From Dethiothermospora halolimnae (GTDB lineage: Bacteria; Bacillota; Clostridia; Tissierellales; VENL01), in assembly GCF_037577855.1 (NCBI RefSeq), contig NZ_JBAKFX010000089.1, positions 1-8,488 on the forward strand: a DNA stretch of 8,488 nt. The letters are read 5' to 3'. The stretch's first letter is position 1, and each line of letters opens with the position of its first letter. A program made the position numbers and the translations under genes. Of this stretch, positions 1 to 5,755 are shown piece by piece. The notes below the pieces were generated by a model. It saw nothing but the letters and a program-made list of their open reading frames with translations. It did no database searches and had not been told where the DNA came from.

Positions 1-118
1 ATAAGTTTTGTATTAAAAGGTTATTTAAGAATATGAATATTGAAGTTATTTTTAGTGAGAATGTTCGGTAGAAAAGAACTTTATTTTCTATCAAATGTTC
101 TAACTATATTATACGAGG
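1..118 (+). repeat. Left arm of a perfect 118-bp inverted repeat
   Basis: Every base of 1-118 is the reverse complement of 8479-8362 (paired coordinates sum to 8480). Identity stops at 119, which is A here and G in the other arm read on the minus strand. The arm ends 10 bp before the ATG of the permease at 129 and includes the first half of its ribosome binding site. Inside the arm, 67-75 and 84-92 can form a 9-bp stem with one G-T pair around an 8-nt loop, flanked by the direct repeat ATGTTC (61-66 and 95-100). The outer boundary is not visible because the window starts inside the repeat. Confidence 0.97.
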
Positions 119-128
119 AGGGATAAAA

Positions 129-905
129 ATGAAAAAGCTTCTACTATGTAAAGCATTTTTTAAAAGGGAATGGATAATATTTAGAAGATATTTTTTTAAT
201 TCTGTTGGTCACTTAACTACTATGTATGTTATATTCCTTATGATGTTTTCAGGGTTTAAATGGGTAGGAGGAAATTCTTTAGGATTTGGAGATAAAATAG
301 AAGGCTTTGTTGTTGGATATATAATATGGACATTTCTATATTTCTGTTATTCAGACGTGGTATATTCCATACAATCGGAGGCAAGTACAGGGACCTTGGA
401 ACAACTATACATGTCTGTACATGGATTTGGCTGGGTTATGGGTATGAAAATTTTATCAAATACATTAATCAACTTATTACTAACCGGTATAATGGTTTAT
501 TTAATAACTAATACAACAGGAATTCATCTTAATTTAGATTTGGTATCTATATTAATCATTGCTTTTTTTACAATGTTAGGTGCTTTAGGGATAGGCTTTG
601 CTTTAGGAGGATTAGCTTTAATATATAAGAGAATAAATAGCTATCTACAGATAGTACAATTTTTTCTTATTGCTTTAGTAGCAGTATCTGTAGATACATC
701 ACCTATTATAAAGTTTATACCAATAGCTTGGGGGTCAAACATGTTACAATATGTAATGAGTGGAGGATGGTCAATAACCAGCTTTTCTATATCATCAATA
801 ATTATTTTAGTTTCTGTAGGAGTGGCACACTTACTTTTAGGATATGGAATATACAAATTATGTGAAAAGAAAGCTATGGATGCAGGGGTTATAGGACACT
901 ACTGA
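129..905 (+). CDS. ABC-2 type transporter permease
   Basis: This 258-residue integral membrane protein has the layout of an ABC-2 permease. It has a short basic cytoplasmic N-terminus (MKKLLLCKAFFKREW) and about six hydrophobic segments near residues 30-48, 60-78, 108-128, 137-165, 172-192 and 222-244. The segment E84-ASTGTLEQLYMS after the second helix resembles the coupling region that meets the ATPase in this family. The start is ATG 129, with GAGGAGGG at 115-123 (partly inside the inverted repeat) as ribosome binding site. The stop is TGA. An ATPase partner normally sits next to such a gene; none follows here, so it is probably upstream of the window. The substrate cannot be told. The complete ABC pair at 2157-3845 has its own permease and regulation, so this is probably a separate transporter. 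Confidence 0.85.
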   Translation: MKKLLLCKAFFKREWIIFRRYFFNSVGHLTTMYVIFLMMFSGFKWVGGNSLGFGDKIEGFVVGYIIWTFLYFCYSDVVYSIQSEASTGTLEQLYMSVHGFGWVMGMKILSNTLINLLLTGIMVYLITNTTGIHLNLDLVSILIIAFFTMLGALGIGFALGGLALIYKRINSYLQIVQFFLIALVAVSVDTSPIIKFIPIAWGSNMLQYVMSGGWSITSFSISSIIILVSVGVAHLLLGYGIYKLCEKKAMDAGVIGHY

Positions 906-910
906 TATTA

Positions 911-979
911 AAGAAGAAAGTGTAAAGAATAAAGAAGAAATATAAAAGCAAAGAATAAAGAATGAAGAATAAAGAATAG
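911..979. repeat. A-rich degenerate short repeat (AAAGAATAAAGAA type)
   Basis: Directly after the permease the sequence is almost free of C and consists of imperfect copies of AAAGAATAAAGAA and AATGAAGAATAAAG. An 18-bp piece, TAAAGAAGAAATATAAAA at 930-947, returns exactly at 1111-1128. No start codon with a ribosome binding site is present, so it is read as non-coding low-complexity DNA. Confidence 0.6.
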
Positions 980-1070
980 ATAAGGGGATTTTACTCCCGA
1001 TGGTCGTAAAATTGAATTATGTAAGAACAGGGCATGCTCTGTCTAGGGGCAATCATAAAATATTCTTCTG

Positions 1071-1098
1071 AAATGTAGAGGAGAATTGATTCTCCGGA
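1071..1098 (+). repeat. Family I hairpin repeat, copy a
   Basis: The box TGTAGA is followed by GGAGAATTGATTCTCC (1080-1095), which folds into a 6-7 bp stem. It matches the copy at 5674-5701 in layout. The base pair that is A-T here is G-C there, so both sides of the stem changed together. Confidence 0.7.
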
Positions 1099-1170
1099 AC
1101 TTTTATTAATTAAAGAAGAAATATAAAAATATAGTGGACAGTTGAGAGTGGAGAGGGGAGAGTTAAGGAA

Positions 1171-1200
1171 ACCGTGGAATGAATTCCACGCTACATCATC
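1171..1200 (-). repeat. Family I hairpin repeat, copy b (inverted)
   Basis: Read on the minus strand, this copy begins with GATGATGTAG followed by CGTGGAATTCATTCCACG (stem arms 1173-1179 and 1184-1190). The same GATGATGTAG box precedes the hairpin at 5685-5700. The stem has T-A where that copy has G-C, again a paired change. Confidence 0.75.
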
Positions 1201-1225
1201 GTTGTAGGATCCGTAATCTCTCAAC
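1201..1225. repeat. Family III repeat, degenerate copy
   Basis: This 25-bp stretch matches 20 of 25 positions, without gaps, of the hairpin at 8326-8350. Both begin with GTTG, share the core CGTAATC and end in CAAC. This copy has lost several stem pairs. Its end CTCTCAAC (1218-1225) instead pairs with GTTGAGAG at 1141-1148. Confidence 0.55.
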
Positions 1226-1230
1226 TAAAA

Positions 1231-1260
1231 ACGTAGGGACCGGACATGCCCGGTCCACCC
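1231..1260. repeat. Family II GC-rich hairpin (GGACCGG / CCGGTCC)
   Basis: ACGTAGG precedes a perfect 7-bp stem, 1237-1243 with 1250-1256, around the loop ACATGC. The GC content is far above the surroundings. The hairpin at 1027-1042, read on the minus strand, has the form ACAGA-GCATGC-CCTGT and aligns with this one with matching changes on both stem sides, so the two look like members of one family. Confidence 0.6.
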
Positions 1261-1447
1261 GCCCTGAAAGTGGTGGGAAATGGGCTAAAAACAAAATCTA
1301 TAAAAAACAAAAAATAACTGACAATCAAAAACTATAAAACACCCCAATTTATAATTTAAAATTTACAATTTAAAATTCCGAAGGCGGTCCAAGGCAAAAA
1401 CTCTTGCCCCACCAAAATTAACAATTAACAATTTAAAATTAACAATT

Positions 1448-1465
1448 CCGAAGCCACAGCTTCGG
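1448..1465. repeat. Hairpin CCGAAGC-CACA-GCTTCGG with AT-rich leader
   Basis: A perfect 7-bp stem with a 4-nt loop follows AT-rich modules of the type AACAATTTAAAATTAACAATT (about 1419-1446). A similar leader plus TTCCGAAG occurs at 1361-1384, and the leader ATTTACAATTTAAAATT recurs exactly at 2049-2065. No T-run follows the hairpin, so it is not a typical terminator. Confidence 0.6.
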
Positions 1466-1504
1466 CACATGGTTCTTTTTTCATATCACACCACTAATTG
1501 TTCC

Positions 1505-1533
1505 TTAAATTTTAGTATAAAACCCTTTATAAT
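1505..1533 (+). promoter_or_regulatory. Promoter of the secreted coiled-coil gene
   Basis: A perfect TATAAT lies at 1528-1533, 36 bp before the start codon. With a 17-bp spacer the -35 element is TTAAAT (1505-1510), which matches the consensus only partly. Confidence 0.6.
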
Positions 1534-1569
1534 AGACTATGCAGACTAAAATTAAAGGAGGGACAACTT

Positions 1570-1980
1570 ATGAAAAAGAGAACAATTGCAGTGGTAATGG
1601 TGGTGTTAATTGCCTTTAGTTCCATGGCATTCGCTGCAGAAACAGGTCTATATGATACCATAAAAAATAGATTATTATCTTTAAAGGATAAGTACTTAGA
1701 AAAGGATTCCCAATTAGTTGAAGCGGGAAATGAAAGTAGAGAAGATATTAAAGATTATGTGGAAAATGTAGAAAAAGATATAGAAAAAGAATTAGATAAA
1801 TATGAGAAAGAAGAAGTTAAAAGGGCAGAAGAAAAACTAAAGGCAGAAGTTGAAAAAGTAAAAGGTGAAGTGGAAAAAAATAAAGGACAAATAGTAAATG
1901 AAATAAAGGAAGAAATAAAAAATAAAATAGATAAAGATTTACAAGATGAAATAGAAAAATTAAAAACATCAATAAAATAA
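1570..1980 (+). CDS. Secreted or cell-surface coiled-coil protein of unknown function
   Basis: I do not recognise a named family. The 136-residue product has a clear Sec signal peptide: basic MKKR, a hydrophobic core at residues 5-20, and SMAFA before a likely cleavage site after A23. The mature part, from about residue 45 to the end, is almost entirely Lys/Glu with regularly spaced Leu, Val and Ile (for example VENVEKDIEKELDKYEKEEV), which predicts a long charged alpha-helical coiled coil. There is no lipobox, LPXTG anchor or second membrane segment, so it is probably released or held at the wall by charge. The start ATG has AAAGGAGGG 9 bp upstream. With its own promoter and a strong terminator, it is a single-gene unit. 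Its role cannot be inferred from its neighbours. Confidence 0.85.
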   Translation: MKKRTIAVVMVVLIAFSSMAFAAETGLYDTIKNRLLSLKDKYLEKDSQLVEAGNESREDIKDYVENVEKDIEKELDKYEKEEVKRAEEKLKAEVEKVKGEVEKNKGQIVNEIKEEIKNKIDKDLQDEIEKLKTSIK

Positions 1981-2004
1981 AAAAATATAGAAAAATATGA
2001 AATG

Positions 2005-2040
2005 AAAGCACCGGGAACTTTAGAGTTCCCAGTGCTTTTT
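2005..2040 (+). terminator. Rho-independent terminator of the coiled-coil gene
   Basis: AAAGCAC (2005-2011) and GGGAACT (2013-2019) pair with AGTTCCC (2024-2030) and GTGCTTT (2032-2038), with one C-A mismatch and the loop TTAG. A run of T (2036-2040) completes it, 25 bp after the stop codon. Confidence 0.92.
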
Positions 2041-2066
2041 AATTTGTAATTTACAATTTAAAATTT

Positions 2067-2085
2067 AAAAACTCTTCGAGTTTTT
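2067..2085. terminator. AT-flanked hairpin, possible bidirectional terminator
   Basis: AAAAACTC (2067-2074) pairs perfectly with GAGTTTTT (2078-2085) around the loop TTC. The 3' arm is a T-run on the + strand and the 5' arm gives a T-run on the minus strand. It ends 1 bp before the -35 element of the ABC operon, so it could insulate that promoter from upstream transcription. The GC part of the stem is only 3 bp. Confidence 0.45.
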
Positions 2086-2086
2086 C

Positions 2087-2115
2087 TTGACTATGTGGTC
2101 AACACATGGTAAAAT
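2087..2115 (+). promoter_or_regulatory. Promoter of the ABC transporter-TetR operon
   Basis: TTGACT (2087-2092), a 17-bp spacer and TAAAAT (2110-2115) form a near-consensus sigma-A promoter. Transcription should start near 2122, which places any ATG before that point outside the message. Confidence 0.8.
2088..2101. promoter_or_regulatory. TetR-type operator 1, overlapping the -35
   Basis: TGACTA-TG-TGGTCA is an imperfect palindrome that matches operator 2 at 12 of 14 positions. It covers the -35 element, so a bound repressor would block RNA polymerase. Confidence 0.7.
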
Positions 2116-2125
2116 GTAACTACAA

Positions 2126-2139
2126 TGACCAAGTGGTCA
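2126..2139. promoter_or_regulatory. TetR-type operator 2, just after the start site
   Basis: TGACCA-AG-TGGTCA has perfect 6-bp arms with a 2-bp centre, the usual size of a TetR-family half-site pair. Its centre lies 38 bp from that of operator 1. The likely binder is the TetR protein at 3864-4496 in the same operon. Confidence 0.75.
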
Positions 2140-2156
2140 ATAAGGGAGGGGTAAAA

Positions 2157-3044
2157 ATGTCAGTTATAAAAACCGAGAAACTTACTAAGTACTATGGCAA
2201 GGCTAGAGGTATCATTGATGTTGATTTGGATGTAAAGGAAGGTGAAATATTTGGATTTATAGGACCAAATGGAGCAGGAAAATCCACAACAATAAGGACA
2301 CTATTAAACTTTATTTATCCTACGAAGGGGAAAGCGGAAATATTTGGTTTAGACTGTACCAAAGCTCCAAAGGAAATAAGAAAGAATATAGGATATCTCC
2401 CTTCTGAAGTGAATTACTATGATGATATGAAGGTAAAGGAACTATTAGATTACTCAGCTAAATTTTATGAAGGAAATTATAATGACAGAATAAAAGATTT
2501 ATCTAATACTTTAGAACTAGACTTAAATAAAGAAATAGATGAGTTATCCTTTGGTAATAAGAAAAAAGTAGCAATAGTTCAAGCACTACTTCATAGTCCA
2601 AAATTATTGATATTAGATGAGCCAACTGGGGGATTAGACCCATTAATGCAAAATAGATTTTTTGAGCTGTTAAGGGAAGAAAATAAAAATGGAACTACTA
2701 TATTTTTTTCATCCCATATATTAAGTGAAGTTCAAAAAATGTGTGATAGGGTTGCCATTATAAAAGAAGGAAAGATATTAAAGGTTGAAGATATAGAAGG
2801 ATTAACCAAAAATACATTTAAGACAATAAAAATAGAGTTAGATAAAAAAGAAGATATTAATTTAGATTTAAAAGGGATTATAAATAAAGAAAGGAATAAT
2901 AGAACTACTAAATTCTTATACAATGGGGATATAAAAGAGCTATTATATAGATTATCAGAGATTGATAAACTTCAAAATCTATTTATAGAAGAGCCATCCC
3001 TTGAAGAAGTATTTATGCATTATTATGAAAAGGAGGAAAAGTAG
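2157..3044 (+). CDS. ABC transporter ATP-binding protein (drug-efflux type)
   Basis: The 295-residue nucleotide-binding subunit powers the permease encoded next to it. Visible motifs are Walker A GPNGAGKST (36-44), a variant signature LSFGNKKK (130-137) in place of LSGGQ, Walker B LLILDEP (150-156), D-loop GGLD (158-161) and the switch histidine in SSH (185-187). The C-terminal ~85 residues end in EEPSLEEVFMHYY, typical of the BcrA/NatA-like ATPases that pair with ABC-2 permeases. I chose ATG 2157 because GGGAGGGG (2144-2151) precedes it. The longer frame from ATG 2106 would begin within 10 bp of the -10 element and upstream of the predicted transcription start. Export of an antibiotic, peptide or other toxic compound is likely from the TetR context; the substrate is unknown. 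Confidence 0.93.
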   Translation: MSVIKTEKLTKYYGKARGIIDVDLDVKEGEIFGFIGPNGAGKSTTIRTLLNFIYPTKGKAEIFGLDCTKAPKEIRKNIGYLPSEVNYYDDMKVKELLDYSAKFYEGNYNDRIKDLSNTLELDLNKEIDELSFGNKKKVAIVQALLHSPKLLILDEPTGGLDPLMQNRFFELLREENKNGTTIFFSSHILSEVQKMCDRVAIIKEGKILKVEDIEGLTKNTFKTIKIELDKKEDINLDLKGIINKERNNRTTKFLYNGDIKELLYRLSEIDKLQNLFIEEPSLEEVFMHYYEKEEK

Positions 3045-3845
3045 ATGAACATTTATCTTCGAGAATTAAAAAGAAATAGAAAAAGTCTAATAATATGGTC
3101 AATAATAATGATAGGTTTAATAGTTTTAATGATGTCAGTATACCCATCGGTGGCTAGGGATTCACAAAACATGGAACAGATGATAGAAAGTATGCCCCAG
3201 GCTTTTTCAACAATATTTGGTCTTGATAAGTTATCATTATCAGATATATTTGGTTATTATTCAATGGAAGGTTATTTATTTGTAACTCTTATGGGAAGTA
3301 TATATGCTATAATGCTATCTGCAGGTATATTGTCTAAGGAAGAGAGTGATAAGACAGTTGAGTTTTTATTGTCAAAACCAATAACTAGGAGAGAAGTGGT
3401 TACGAGCAAGCTATTAGTTTATTTAACTAATATAATTATATTTAATGTTGTTATGACCATTACACTTTTCATATCATTTCAGATGACAAAAACTGAGGAT
3501 TTTAGTATGAAATTATTTTGGTTAATAAGTGTTGCACCATTACTTTTACATTTAACTTTTGGAGCCATAGGATTTTTAATTTCAGTATTTATTACAAAAG
3601 GTAAGAAAATATTACCTGTATCATTAGGAATTGTATTAATAACATTTTTCTTTAGTATAATAGCCAATATATCTGACAAGCTAGAGGGGATAAAATACTT
3701 AACTCCATTTAAATATGTAGAAGCATCAGATATTATATTAAATGAGAGAATAGACTTAAAATATATAATGATTATGGTTTTAATAAATGTAATATGTGTA
3801 GGTATGACCTATGTATTCTATAATAAAAAGGATATATCAGTATAA
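3045..3845 (+). CDS. ABC-2 type transporter permease (efflux)
   Basis: This 266-residue membrane subunit starts on the base after the ATPase stop, with AAGGAGG inside the end of the ATPase gene as ribosome binding site, so the two should be made together. Six hydrophobic segments lie near residues 15-33, 76-96, 124-147, 157-183, 189-209 and 240-259. Between helices 2 and 3 is the conserved ABC-2 stretch SKEESDKTVEFLLSKPITRR (97-116), which normally contacts the ATPase. A large first extracellular loop (about residues 34-75) may take part in substrate handling. The length is typical for half-size ABC-2 permeases, which work as dimers. It forms a complete exporter with the preceding ATPase. Confidence 0.9.
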   Translation: MNIYLRELKRNRKSLIIWSIIMIGLIVLMMSVYPSVARDSQNMEQMIESMPQAFSTIFGLDKLSLSDIFGYYSMEGYLFVTLMGSIYAIMLSAGILSKEESDKTVEFLLSKPITRREVVTSKLLVYLTNIIIFNVVMTITLFISFQMTKTEDFSMKLFWLISVAPLLLHLTFGAIGFLISVFITKGKKILPVSLGIVLITFFFSIIANISDKLEGIKYLTPFKYVEASDIILNERIDLKYIMIMVLINVICVGMTYVFYNKKDISV

Positions 3846-3863
3846 GTTTGGAAGGAGAAAGTA

Positions 3864-4496
3864 ATGTTTGATAAGTTTGAAAAACTACCAGAGGAAAAGA
3901 AAGAAAAGATAATTAATGCTTGTATAGAAGAATTTGCAAAGTATGGATATGAAAAGTCCTCTACAAATAGAATAATAAAGAGGGCGGATATATCTAAGGG
4001 AATATTGTTTCATTACTTTGGTAATAAGAAAAGTTTATATCTTTATATAGTCGATTATGCTATGAATTACTATAGTGACAAAGTAGATAAGTGTATAGAA
4101 AATATAGAAACTAAGGATATATTTGAGAGGATTAAAGCTTGGAGTTTAATAAAGCTTAAATTATTCTCTGAAGAACCATTAATGTACTATATGACATTTA
4201 ATATTTTTTTTAAAGGATCCGATAAAATAAAGAGTGAGATACAAGAAAGATATGCTAAGTTATCTCAAAAATATATGAATGTTTTAATAGATGGAATAGA
4301 TAGAGAAATGTTCAGGGATGACATCGATACCAATAAAGCTATAGATTTATTACTTGTGACATTTGATGGTATTGGAAACAAATATGTCGAGCTTTACAAA
4401 AGAAATAGTGAGAAGCTTTTAGCTGATTTTGAAGATATAATAGTAGAAATAGATGAATATATGGATATATTGAAAAAAGGTTTTTATAAGGAATAA
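3864..4496 (+). CDS. TetR/AcrR-family transcriptional repressor of the ABC operon
   Basis: The 210-residue protein has the TetR layout: an N-terminal DNA-binding domain with the helix-turn-helix about residues 33-52 (SSTNRIIKRADISKGILFHY) followed by FGNKKSLY, then a helical ligand-binding domain. It lies 18 bp after the permease with GGAAGGAG (3850-3857) as ribosome binding site, so it is the third gene of the operon. The two palindromes at the operon promoter (2088-2101 and 2126-2139) are the obvious targets, giving autorepression relieved by a ligand that is probably the exported compound or something related. The C-terminal domain is too divergent to suggest the ligand. Confidence 0.92.
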   Translation: MFDKFEKLPEEKKEKIINACIEEFAKYGYEKSSTNRIIKRADISKGILFHYFGNKKSLYLYIVDYAMNYYSDKVDKCIENIETKDIFERIKAWSLIKLKLFSEEPLMYYMTFNIFFKGSDKIKSEIQERYAKLSQKYMNVLIDGIDREMFRDDIDTNKAIDLLLVTFDGIGNKYVELYKRNSEKLLADFEDIIVEIDEYMDILKKGFYKE

Positions 4497-4625
4497 GATA
4501 ATGTTGTCTTAAAATTTCTGTATGCTTGAGTGTTGTAAATAAAAATCTAAGGGATTTAATATAATTGAACCAAATATATTATTGATTCACCAAATCCCTG
4601 CTCTTTGCTCCTTGCACCCTGCACG

Positions 4626-4656
4626 GAACAAAGAAGCGACAAAGTCGCCTTTGTTC
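4626..4656. repeat. Long interrupted hairpin between tetR-like gene and nitroreductase
   Basis: GAACAAAG (4626-4633) pairs with CTTTGTTC (4649-4656), and inside, GCGAC (4636-4640) pairs with GTCGC (4644-4648) around the loop AAA, with AA bulged. No T-run follows, so it is probably a dispersed repeat and not a terminator. AGGGATTT (4550-4557) and AAATCCCT (4592-4599) form a further, widely spaced inverted pair just upstream. Confidence 0.65.
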
Positions 4657-4668
4657 TGCATGACAATA

Positions 4669-4697
4669 TTGCAAAAAACATAATACTAGATTAAAAT
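4669..4697 (+). promoter_or_regulatory. Promoter of the nitroreductase gene
   Basis: TTGCAA (4669-4674), a 17-bp spacer and TAAAAT (4692-4697) give a good sigma-A type match 56 bp before the start codon. Confidence 0.6.
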
Positions 4698-4753
4698 AAC
4701 ATTATAAGGGTAAAAACTCTATATATTATATTTACTTTGGGGGTAATAAAATA

Positions 4754-5542
4754 ATGATGTTAACTGATTTTTTAAAGGAAAGACGTTCCGTTAGAGAATA
4801 TAAGAATAAAAAGGTAAAAACTTCAGTTCTAACTGAACTGATTGATTATGGTGAATCTATAAATGATAGTAAAGGTTCATTAGAGTTTATACTATTTGAA
4901 GATGGAAAGGAAATATATAAAGAGCTAGATGGAAAAGCTGGATATTCTGGGGTTATGATAGACAGTCCCCACTATATAGGTATTACATTAAAGGATTATA
5001 CTGTAACTAGTTTGGTTAAGTCAGGATATATTATGGAGGATTTGGTATCAAAGATATCAGAAATGGGACTTGGAACATGTTGGATCACTGTGGAGGATAT
5101 AGATACTGATCTTAAAAAAGAATTATTTAAAACTGAAAACATAAGCTACATAGTGGCTATAGGATATCCTAAGAATAGGAAACCATATCAAGAAATAGCA
5201 ACAAGTAGTAGACATTCTATAGAAGAAATAGTTTATTTAGGTGAGTGGGGAAATAATATTAAGGTGGATGAGCTAGAAAAAAGAGGATTAGAAGATTTAT
5301 TTTATTATGTTAGATATGCCCCATCTCAAAAGAATAGTCAACCATGGAGGTTTATTTTAAAAGAGGGTAAAGTTGAATTAGCCGTTGAAAATCCATTTAC
5401 AGAAGCAAATATAGTAGATAGTGGGATTATGATGTATTATTTTGAAAAAATGGCCCATAGCATAGGTATAAACAAAAAGTGGAATATAGTGGAAGAGGGA
5501 ACTAAAGAATTATATACGGTGCTGGGGGAATTCCCTGTATAA
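4754..5542 (+). CDS. Nitroreductase-family flavoprotein (TM1586-like)
   Basis: The 262-residue product looks like the two-part, single-chain nitroreductases typified by Thermotoga TM1586. The N-terminal half carries the flavin phosphate-binding start LKERRSVREY (7-16) and MGLGTCW (104-110), a motif near the FMN in this superfamily. The C-terminal half repeats a nitroreductase start-like motif, YAPSQKNSQPWRF (188-200). Such proteins are FMN-dependent cytoplasmic oxidoreductases; the natural substrate is not predictable here. ATG 4754 and ATG 4757 are both possible starts; the G-rich GGGGGT about 8-13 bp upstream fits either. It has its own promoter and terminator, so it stands alone between the ABC operon and the metal ATPase gene. 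Confidence 0.85.
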   Translation: MMLTDFLKERRSVREYKNKKVKTSVLTELIDYGESINDSKGSLEFILFEDGKEIYKELDGKAGYSGVMIDSPHYIGITLKDYTVTSLVKSGYIMEDLVSKISEMGLGTCWITVEDIDTDLKKELFKTENISYIVAIGYPKNRKPYQEIATSSRHSIEEIVYLGEWGNNIKVDELEKRGLEDLFYYVRYAPSQKNSQPWRFILKEGKVELAVENPFTEANIVDSGIMMYYFEKMAHSIGINKKWNIVEEGTKELYTVLGEFPV

Positions 5543-5563
5543 TATTGAAATATAATTTTAATT

Positions 5564-5603
5564 AAGCCTGTAGATTCAATTAATTGAAATCTGCAGGCTT
5601 TTT
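5564..5603 (+). terminator. Rho-independent terminator of the nitroreductase gene
   Basis: AAGCCTG (5564-5570) pairs with CAGGCTT (5594-5600). The stem continues through a T-G pair, AGATT with AATCT, and, after one bulged base, CAAT with ATTG. A run of five T (5599-5603) follows. It lies 21 bp after the stop codon. Confidence 0.9.
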
Positions 5604-5620
5604 ATATCTTTTATAAAGGT

Positions 5621-5645
5621 AACCTTCCAATGAATTCGAGGCTAC
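5621..5645 (-). repeat. Family I hairpin repeat, degenerate copy (inverted)
   Basis: TGAATTCGAGGCTAC is the inverted form of the family I right side (compare TGAATTCCACGCTAC at 1180-1194). The matching left arm, CTTCCAA, has decayed. It faces the intact copy at 5674-5701, forming a head-to-head pair about 30 bp apart. Confidence 0.45.
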
Positions 5646-5673
5646 TTGGGCGTATTTGTAGGCAATAAATTTA

Positions 5674-5701
5674 GATGATGTAGAGGGGAATTCATTCCCC
5701 G
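5674..5701 (+). repeat. Family I hairpin repeat, copy c
   Basis: GATGATGTAG (5674-5683) precedes GGGGAATTCATTCCCC (5685-5700), a perfect palindrome with stem arms GGGGAA and TTCCCC. The GATGATGTAG box is identical to that of the inverted copy at 1171-1200. It ends 12 bp before the -35 of the metal ATPase promoter. A short T-rich stretch follows, so it might also stop upstream transcription. Confidence 0.75.
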
Positions 5702-5712
5702 GTATCTTTTTC

Positions 5713-5742
5713 TTGACAAAACAACCCCACAAATATTATAAT
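5713..5742 (+). promoter_or_regulatory. Consensus promoter of the metal ATPase gene
   Basis: TTGACA (5713-5718) and TATAAT (5737-5742) are both perfect sigma-A hexamers, separated by 18 bp. Such a strong promoter is typical of genes held off by a repressor. Confidence 0.88.
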
Positions 5743-5755
5743 ACAAATATAAGAA

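Larger units (their letters stand above)
906..1500. other. Gene-free region made of dispersed hairpin repeats
   Basis: No convincing gene lies in this stretch: the open frames are short, lack ribosome binding sites and run through inverted repeats. It contains, in order: the A-rich repeat; a weak hairpin GGGA/TCCC (985-998); a CATGC-loop hairpin (1027-1042); a family I hairpin (1080-1095); a GTTGAGAG/CTCTCAAC pair (1141-1148 with 1218-1225) enclosing an inverted family I copy (1173-1190); a strong hairpin with 7-bp GC stem (1237-1256); AT-rich modules of the type ATTTACAATTTAAAATT (1361-1377); a GGCAA/TTGCC hairpin (1393-1408); and CCGAAGC/GCTTCGG (1448-1465). Local GC is much higher inside the hairpins than around them. 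Confidence 0.7.

Noticed and set aside
1..71. Possible tail of an upstream gene, ending at TAG 69-71, frame starting at base 3 (ends NIEVIFSENVR)
   Set aside because: It might be the end of the missing ABC ATPase, but 22 residues without a recognisable motif are not enough to support it.
991..1224. 77-residue minus-strand open frame in the gap after the permease
   Set aside because: It runs through several hairpin repeats, has no ribosome binding site and no recognisable composition.
906..1500. CRISPR array
   Set aside because: The repeats are hairpins of different families with irregular spacing, without identical direct repeats separated by spacers of constant length.
2106..2156. Longer N-terminus for the ABC ATPase from ATG 2106
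   Set aside because: This ATG overlaps the -10 region and operator 2 lies in the extension; the ribosome binding site is in front of ATG 2157.
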